Made by a program: the position numbers and the translations under genes. Below the pieces are notes generated by a model, which searched no databases, was not told the DNA's origin, and saw only the letters and a program-made list of their open reading frames with translations. Of a stretch of 20,733 nucleotides of DNA, positions 17,166 to 20,733 are shown in pieces. This DNA comes from an uncultured Duganella sp. (GTDB lineage: Bacteria; Pseudomonadota; Gammaproteobacteria; Burkholderiales; Burkholderiaceae): positions 1-20,733 of the forward strand of contig CAMLRG010000086.1 of assembly GCA_946482335.1 (NCBI GenBank), in the 5' to 3' direction. The first letter of the stretch is position 1; every line of letters starts with the position of its first letter.

Positions 17166-18067
17166 AAAATATCGGAATTGCCATTGCCGCACCCGGCGGC
17201 TACGCCCTCGATGACGCCGCGCTGGCACGCGGGATCGCCCGCCTGGAAGAGCAGGGCTGCATCGTCCACAATTACTACGATTCCGGCCGCAAATTCCTGC
17301 GCTTCGCCGGCACGGACGAGGGCCGCCTGTCCCAGCTCAATGCCGCCGCCGCCGACCCCGATTGCCAGGTGGTGGTCGCGCTGCGCGGCCAGTATGGCAT
17401 CAGCCGCATCCTGCCGCGCATCGATTTCCGTGCGATGGCCGACAGCGGCAAGCTGTTCACGGGTTATAGCGATATCACGGCTTTCCATATGGGGTTGTTC
17501 CAGGCCACGGGCCGCATCAGCTTTGCCGGCCCGATGATGTGCGATGACTTCATCCGCGAAGAGCCGGTCGATTACACGCTGCGGCAATTCTGGGATTGCC
17601 TGCGCGGGCCGGAGCACCGTGTGCGCGGCACGGCGGCCGGCAATCCCGCTGTCGACGTGCAGGGCACGCTGTGGGGTGGCAACCTGGCGATGGTCAACCA
17701 CTTGCTCGGAACGCCTTTCTGGCCGCGGATCGATGGCGGCATCCTGTTCCTGGAAGATATCGCAGAGCATCCTTACCGGATCGAGCGCATGCTATTGCAG
17801 CTGCATTACGCCGGCGTGCTGGAACGCCAGCGCGCCATCGTGCTGGGCGATTTTTCCGGCTACCGCCTGTCGCCCAACGACAATGGCTATGACTTCGACG
17901 CGATGCTGGCCTTCATCCGCGCGACCGTTCCGGTGCCGGTGCTGACCGGCTTGCCATTCGGGCACGTGAAGGAGCGCTGCACCTTGCCGTTCGGCGCCCA
18001 GGCGCACCTGGTGTCCGATGCGGGAGGCTTCGACCTGACCGTCAGCGCGTATCCGACCCTGCCATGA
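17162..18067 (+). CDS. ldcA: LD-carboxypeptidase (peptidase family S66)
   Basis: A 301-residue protein starting at GTG overlapping the previous stop. Family S66 LdcA enzymes remove the terminal D-alanine from murein tetrapeptides in the cytoplasm during cell-wall recycling. The nucleophile S103 sits in GYSDITAF, the acid E198 in FLEDIAEHPYRIERML, and the base H268 in GLPFGH. WGGNLAMV (171-178) and VALRGQYG (72-79) are further family marks. There is no signal peptide, matching a cytoplasmic enzyme. It overlaps the following oxidoreductase gene by ATGA, so the hydrolase, carboxypeptidase and oxidoreductase are translationally coupled. Confidence 0.88.
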   Translation: MKNIGIAIAAPGGYALDDAALARGIARLEEQGCIVHNYYDSGRKFLRFAGTDEGRLSQLNAAAADPDCQVVVALRGQYGISRILPRIDFRAMADSGKLFTGYSDITAFHMGLFQATGRISFAGPMMCDDFIREEPVDYTLRQFWDCLRGPEHRVRGTAAGNPAVDVQGTLWGGNLAMVNHLLGTPFWPRIDGGILFLEDIAEHPYRIERMLLQLHYAGVLERQRAIVLGDFSGYRLSPNDNGYDFDAMLAFIRATVPVPVLTGLPFGHVKERCTLPFGAQAHLVSDAGGFDLTVSAYPTLP

Positions 18068-19374
18068 ATGGCGCAGAGAGTTATTACCGCGCTACGGCGC
18101 CCGGGGAGGCGTATGCCCCATTGACCGGGCGTCACGAGGCGCGCGTTTGCATCATCGGGGCGGGCTTCGCCGGACTGGCGACGGCGGTGTCGCTGATGGA
18201 GCACGGCGAGCGCGATGTCGTCCTGCTCGAGGCCGAACGCGTCGGCCACGGCGCGTCCGGCCGCAATGGCGGCTTTGTTTTCGGTGGATATTCGCTGGAC
18301 GAACAGGCGTTGCTCGCCACTGTCGGGCCGGAGCAGGGCAGGCGGCTTTACGGGCTGACGCTGGGCGCGGTCGACCAGATCCGGCGCCGCATCGGCCAGT
18401 ACGGCATCGATTGCGACGCCACGCATGGCGGCATCTACCTGGCCAATTGGTTCGACGACCCGCGCGTACTGGACGCGCGGCAGCGTTTCATGCGCGAGCA
18501 CCTGGGCGTGGAATGGCAGCGCGTCACGCCGGCCGATTTCGCCGAACTGGCGCGCAGTGAGCGCTATTTCGGCGCGCTGTACGAAGAGAATGCCTTCCAT
18601 TTCCATCCGCTGAAATATGCCCAGGGGCTGGCGCGCGCCTTGCGCGATGGCGGAGTCCGGGTGCACGAGGGCAGCCGCGTGACGTCCATCGAAGCGCGCC
18701 CGGCCGCATTGGCCACGCACGCAACGCCGGCGCCGCCCCACGGCGGCGGCTGGCGCGTCGCCACCGTGGACGGTGAAGTATTGTGCGACCAGGTCGTGGT
18801 GTGCTGCGGCGGCTATATCGAACGCCTGTATCCCGCCCTGGCCGGCGCCATCCTGCCGATCGCCACTTACGTGATGGTGACCGAACCGCTGGATGGCCGC
18901 ATGCCGCAAGCCCTGGCGACCGACGCCGCGATCTACGACACGCGCTTCGCCTTCGACTATTACCGGCCTTTGCAGGACAGCCGCCTGCTGTGGGGCGGCC
19001 GCATTTCGATCCGTTCCCGCAGTGCGGAAGAGGTGGCGCGCCTGCTGTATGACGACATGCTGAAGGTCTACCCGCAACTGGCGGGCACCAGGGTCGATTA
19101 CGCCTGGAGCGGCTTGATGAGCTATGGCCGCCACAAGATGCCGCAGCTGGGCAAACTCCCGAATGGCGTCTGGTATGGCATGGGTTTCGGCGGCCATGGC
19201 GTCGGCCCCACCTCATTGGCTGGCGACGTGTTGTCCGCCGCCCTGATGGGCGAGCTGAGCAAGATCGACCAGTTCGCCGCCTGGGGCCTCCCCACCACCG
19301 GCGGTCCCGCCGGCCTGCTGGCCGCCCAGCTTACCTATTGGTACTACGAGTTGCGCGACTGGATGCGGCAGTAG
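18064..19374 (+). CDS. FAD-dependent oxidoreductase, DAO family (PuuB/OrdL-like)
   Basis: A 436-residue flavoprotein of the D-amino-acid-oxidase-like family. The dinucleotide-binding motif GAGFAG is at 32-37 with E56 ending the second strand. GHGASGRNGGF (61-71) and the C-terminal GFGGHGVGPT are characteristic of the gamma-glutamylputrescine oxidase/OrdL group. The internal MVTEPLDGRMP and LLWGGRIS stretches also fit. It likely oxidises an amine or N-substituted amino acid with release of an aldehyde and hydrogen peroxide. The exact substrate is not predictable, and no other putrescine-pathway genes are near. It is the last gene of the plus-strand series, and the lower-G+C islet begins directly after it. 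Confidence 0.82.
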   Translation: MNGAESYYRATAPGEAYAPLTGRHEARVCIIGAGFAGLATAVSLMEHGERDVVLLEAERVGHGASGRNGGFVFGGYSLDEQALLATVGPEQGRRLYGLTLGAVDQIRRRIGQYGIDCDATHGGIYLANWFDDPRVLDARQRFMREHLGVEWQRVTPADFAELARSERYFGALYEENAFHFHPLKYAQGLARALRDGGVRVHEGSRVTSIEARPAALATHATPAPPHGGGWRVATVDGEVLCDQVVVCCGGYIERLYPALAGAILPIATYVMVTEPLDGRMPQALATDAAIYDTRFAFDYYRPLQDSRLLWGGRISIRSRSAEEVARLLYDDMLKVYPQLAGTRVDYAWSGLMSYGRHKMPQLGKLPNGVWYGMGFGGHGVGPTSLAGDVLSAALMGELSKIDQFAAWGLPTTGGPAGLLAAQLTYWYYELRDWMRQ

Positions 19375-19400
19375 GGGCTATATGCCAATTTTCGGGAAAA

Positions 19401-19460
19401 GTCTCGTTCGGACTCGCCCAGTCTCTTTTGGTCTCATTTGAACTTTTCAGGTCTCGTTCG
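19401..19460 (+). repeat. 10-bp-phased GTCTC repeat array, upstream copy
   Basis: Consecutive 10-bp units start at 19401, 19411, 19421, 19431, 19441 and 19451. Four fit GTCTCNTTYG (GTCTCGTTCG, GTCTCTTTTG, GTCTCATTTG, GTCTCGTTCG). The units at 19411 (GACTCGCCCA) and 19441 (AACTTTTCAG) are degenerate. The period of one helical turn places every motif on the same DNA face. The array ends about 40 bp before the start codon of the following gene, where an operator would be expected. Confidence 0.7.
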
Positions 19461-19501
19461 AGTCAAAGCTGGTATGCCTTGTCGAGAGAAGGGGAAATAC
19501 C

Positions 19502-19969
19502 ATGAGACCGATCCTATTTAGCCTGCCTGCTTCGCTTGAAACTTATCAAGCGTTGGGAAACTTCATGTATGAACACGGCTTGAAGCAGGAAATGTACGTG
19601 CTGGTGGATTCCATCGTTAACGAATGGATGACCAGGTTCAAGGAACAGGAAAGCCATGCGTCGGCTTCTACACTCGACGGGTACCAATGGAAATGTCTAT
19701 TTCTGCCTGATGGCACCACTTTGCGTACGGTCTACAAGCGTAAGAGTTATCTGGCCCATGTGAAGGGTAGCGATCTGTGCTTTGAAGGGCGGAGCGTCTC
19801 GCCGCGTCAGTTTGCAAACGAGGTGGCGGACTGTGCGCGAAACGCTTGGCGAACCATATGGTTGCGCTTCCCGGACGAAGTCGAATGGAAACGAGCAATG
19901 CCCCTACGAAAGAAAGTGATGGAAAACGAGACCAAACGAGACCGCACAAGACCCAAAAGGACCCGATAA
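19502..19969 (+). CDS. Putative DNA-binding protein: RHH-like N-terminus and RAMA/DUF4357-like C-terminus
   Basis: A 155-residue protein with a good ribosome binding site (AAGGGG at 19489-19494, 7 nt before ATG). Residues about 3-45 (ILFSLPASLETYQALG, then GLKQEMYVLVDSIVNEWM) look like a ribbon-helix-helix domain: a short strand and two helices. Residues about 60-130 (LFLPDGTTLRTVYKRKSY, then FEGRSVSPRQFANEV, then ARNAWRTIWLRFP) resemble the small RAMA/DUF4357-type domains found with restriction-modification and other DNA-binding proteins. The C-terminal tail is very basic (KRDRTRPKRTR) and is encoded inside the downstream repeat array. Lower G+C than its neighbours suggests transfer. Function is inferred, and both domain calls are by eye. 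Confidence 0.6.
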   Translation: MRPILFSLPASLETYQALGNFMYEHGLKQEMYVLVDSIVNEWMTRFKEQESHASASTLDGYQWKCLFLPDGTTLRTVYKRKSYLAHVKGSDLCFEGRSVSPRQFANEVADCARNAWRTIWLRFPDEVEWKRAMPLRKKVMENETKRDRTRPKRTR

Positions 19970-19982
19970 GGCGGAACGGGAC
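19923..19982 (-). repeat. 10-bp-phased GAGAC repeat array, downstream inverted copy
   Basis: Six consecutive 10-bp units end at 19932, 19942, 19952, 19962, 19972 and 19982. Their last bases read GAGAC, GAGAC, AAGAC, AGGAC, AAGGC and GGGAC, and four of the five following units begin with C. On the minus strand the best units read GTCTCGTTTT and GTCTCGTTTG, matching the upstream array. The array overlaps the last 47 bases of the gene and runs past its stop, degrading outward. Confidence 0.7.
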
Positions 19983-20060
19983 CTTTTCTCGAAAACGAAT
20001 AAGAGCACCGGACACTCGCGGTTCGCCTGCGGAATTGCTGTTGGTTTGCTAACGTTTGAA

Positions 20061-20097
20061 CCCGAGCCCGGCGGGCCGCTCCTAGGCGGCCATCGGG
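20061..20097 (+). other. GC-rich two-level hairpin before the ybiT-like gene
   Basis: GGCCGC (20074-20079) pairs with GCGGCC (20086-20091) around a 6-nt loop. Outside it CCCGA (20061-20065) pairs with TCGGG (20093-20097). No T-run follows. It may terminate transcription arriving from the islet gene or be a regulatory site, since it sits just upstream of the promoter of the next gene. Confidence 0.35.
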
Positions 20098-20106
20098 TGG
20101 GCGCGG

Positions 20107-20112
20107 TATAAT
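20107..20112 (+). promoter_or_regulatory. Likely -10 box of the ybiT-like gene
   Basis: A perfect TATAAT lies 34 bp before the ATG at 20147, which would give a leader of about 27 nt. The -35 position (about 20084-20089, AGGCGG) matches the consensus poorly and falls inside the GC-rich hairpin. Confidence 0.45.
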
Positions 20113-20146
20113 GCCCGATTCGCTTGATTCCCACTTTTATTCCAGC

Positions 20147-20733
20147 ATGCTTTCTACCGCTAACATCACCATGCAGTTCGGCGCCAAGCCGCTGTTCGAG
20201 AACATTTCCGTCAAGTTTGGCGACGGCAACCGCTACGGCCTGATCGGGGCGAACGGTTGCGGCAAGTCCACGTTCATGAAGATCCTGGGTGGCGACCTCG
20301 AACCGTCGGCCGGCAACGTCAGCCTGGACGCCAACGAGCGCCTGGGCAAGCTGCGCCAGGACCAGTTCGCGTATGAAGAGATGCGCGTGCTGGACGTGGT
20401 CATGATGGGCCACACCGAGATGTGGGAAGCCATGCAAAAGCGTGACGCCATCTACGCCAACCCGGAAGCGACCGACGACGACTACATGGAAGCGGCCGAA
20501 CTGGAAGGCAAGGTCGCCGAATACGATGGCTACACCGCCGAAGCCCGCGCCGGCGAGCTGCTGCTGGGCGCCGGCATCGACATCAGCCTGCACCAGGGCC
20601 CGATGAGCGCCGTGGCGCCGGGCTGGAAGCTGCGCGTGCTGCTGGCCCAGGCCCTGTTCTCCAACCCGCACATCCTGCTGCTGGACGAACCGACCAACAA
20701 CCTGGACATCAACACCATCCGCTGGCTGGAAGA
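20147..20733 (+). CDS. ybiT: ABC-F family ATPase, YbiT type, 3' end outside window
   Basis: The first 195 codons are present and the gene runs off the right edge. The start [21 protein letters not shown] and what follows closely match E. coli YbiT as I remember it. The Walker A motif is GANGCGKST (34-42). The ABC signature is replaced by the YbiT-typical [18 protein letters not shown], followed by Walker [16 protein letters not shown] proteins lack membrane domains and act on ribosomes as translation factors, or in some members give antibiotic resistance. YbiT belongs to the housekeeping group. The ATG at 20147 corresponds to the E. coli start. No strong ribosome binding site is seen. Confidence 0.93.
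   Translation, partial: MLSTANITMQFGAKPLFENISVKFGDGNRYGLIGANGCGKSTFMKILGGDLEPSAGNVSLDANERLGKLRQDQFAYEEMRVLDVVMMGHTEMWEAMQKRDAIYANPEATDDDYMEAAELEGKVAEYDGYTAEARAGELLLGAGIDISLHQGPMSAVAPGWKLRVLLAQALFSNPHILLLDEPTNNLDINTIRWLE

Larger units (their letters stand above)
19389..19995. mobile_element. Possible small islet bounded by imperfect inverted repeats
   Basis: Left end 19389-19411 and the reverse complement of 19972-19995 align over about 24 bp with one gap and three mismatches. Both begin TTTTCG, then GAAAA, then GTC, then CGTTC. The interval has visibly lower G+C than the genes on either side and contains a single gene. No obvious target-site duplication flanks it and no transposase is inside. 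It may be a small mobilisable unit, or the inverted repeats may simply be the outer members of operator arrays. Confidence 0.35.

Noticed and set aside
19401..19982. CRISPR array
   Set aside because: Units are 10 bp, imperfect and directly abutting with no spacers, and no cas genes are present.
19380..20005. Target-site duplication around the islet
   Set aside because: Bases just outside the inverted repeats (ATGCCAA on the left, CGAATA on the right) do not match each other.

Overview
The window is G+C-rich, tightly packed bacterial DNA. Gene content and protein resemblance point to a betaproteobacterium of the order Burkholderiales, most likely Oxalobacteraceae (Massilia, Duganella or Janthinobacterium relatives). 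This placement is from recognition of protein families, not from a database search. There are 17 supported protein-coding genes, two of them cut by the window edges. No rRNA, tRNA or CRISPR array was seen.

Left part (1-2207): the N-terminal part of a membrane sensor with an extracytoplasmic Cache-type domain runs off the left edge on the minus strand. It is divergent from a GT-B-type glycosyltransferase-like gene across 48 bp that hold a small inverted repeat. A 58-residue unknown protein converges on the glycosyltransferase gene, and their stop codons share the bases CTAG.

Signalling block (2413-11630): four genes, each overlapping the next by the ATGA tetranucleotide, match the phcB-phcS-phcR-phcQ quorum-sensing operon known from Ralstonia and Cupriavidus. 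They encode a SAM-dependent methyltransferase for a 3-hydroxy fatty acid methyl ester signal, a six-helix membrane histidine kinase, a response regulator carrying its own kinase-like C-terminus, and a second response regulator with an unrecognised C-terminus. A 60-residue small basic protein follows, then a 1328-residue hybrid kinase (Cache, two PAS, kinase, two receivers, HPt).

Middle (11753-14485): an M10 serralysin-type metalloprotease with RTX-like repeats and a DUF4214-like C-terminus, converging across a hairpin on a PAS-GGDEF diguanylate cyclase.

Right part (14627-19374): queE, queD, tadA, an alpha/beta hydrolase, an LD-carboxypeptidase and a FAD-dependent amine/amino-acid oxidase are closely spaced or overlapping on the plus strand and may share one transcript. 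The first three concern 7-deazaguanine (queuosine) and tRNA wobble modification. The last three form a translationally coupled trio of unknown purpose.

The most unusual stretch is a lower-G+C islet at about 19389-19995. It holds one 155-residue gene whose N-terminus resembles a ribbon-helix-helix domain and whose C-terminal half resembles a RAMA/DUF4357-like DNA-binding domain. The gene is flanked on both sides, in inverted orientation, by arrays of GTCTC-type units repeating every 10 bp. The outer ends form an imperfect inverted repeat of about 24 bp. This looks either like a self-regulated DNA-binding gene with phased operators or like a small mobile unit. The window ends inside a ybiT-like ABC-F ATPase gene.
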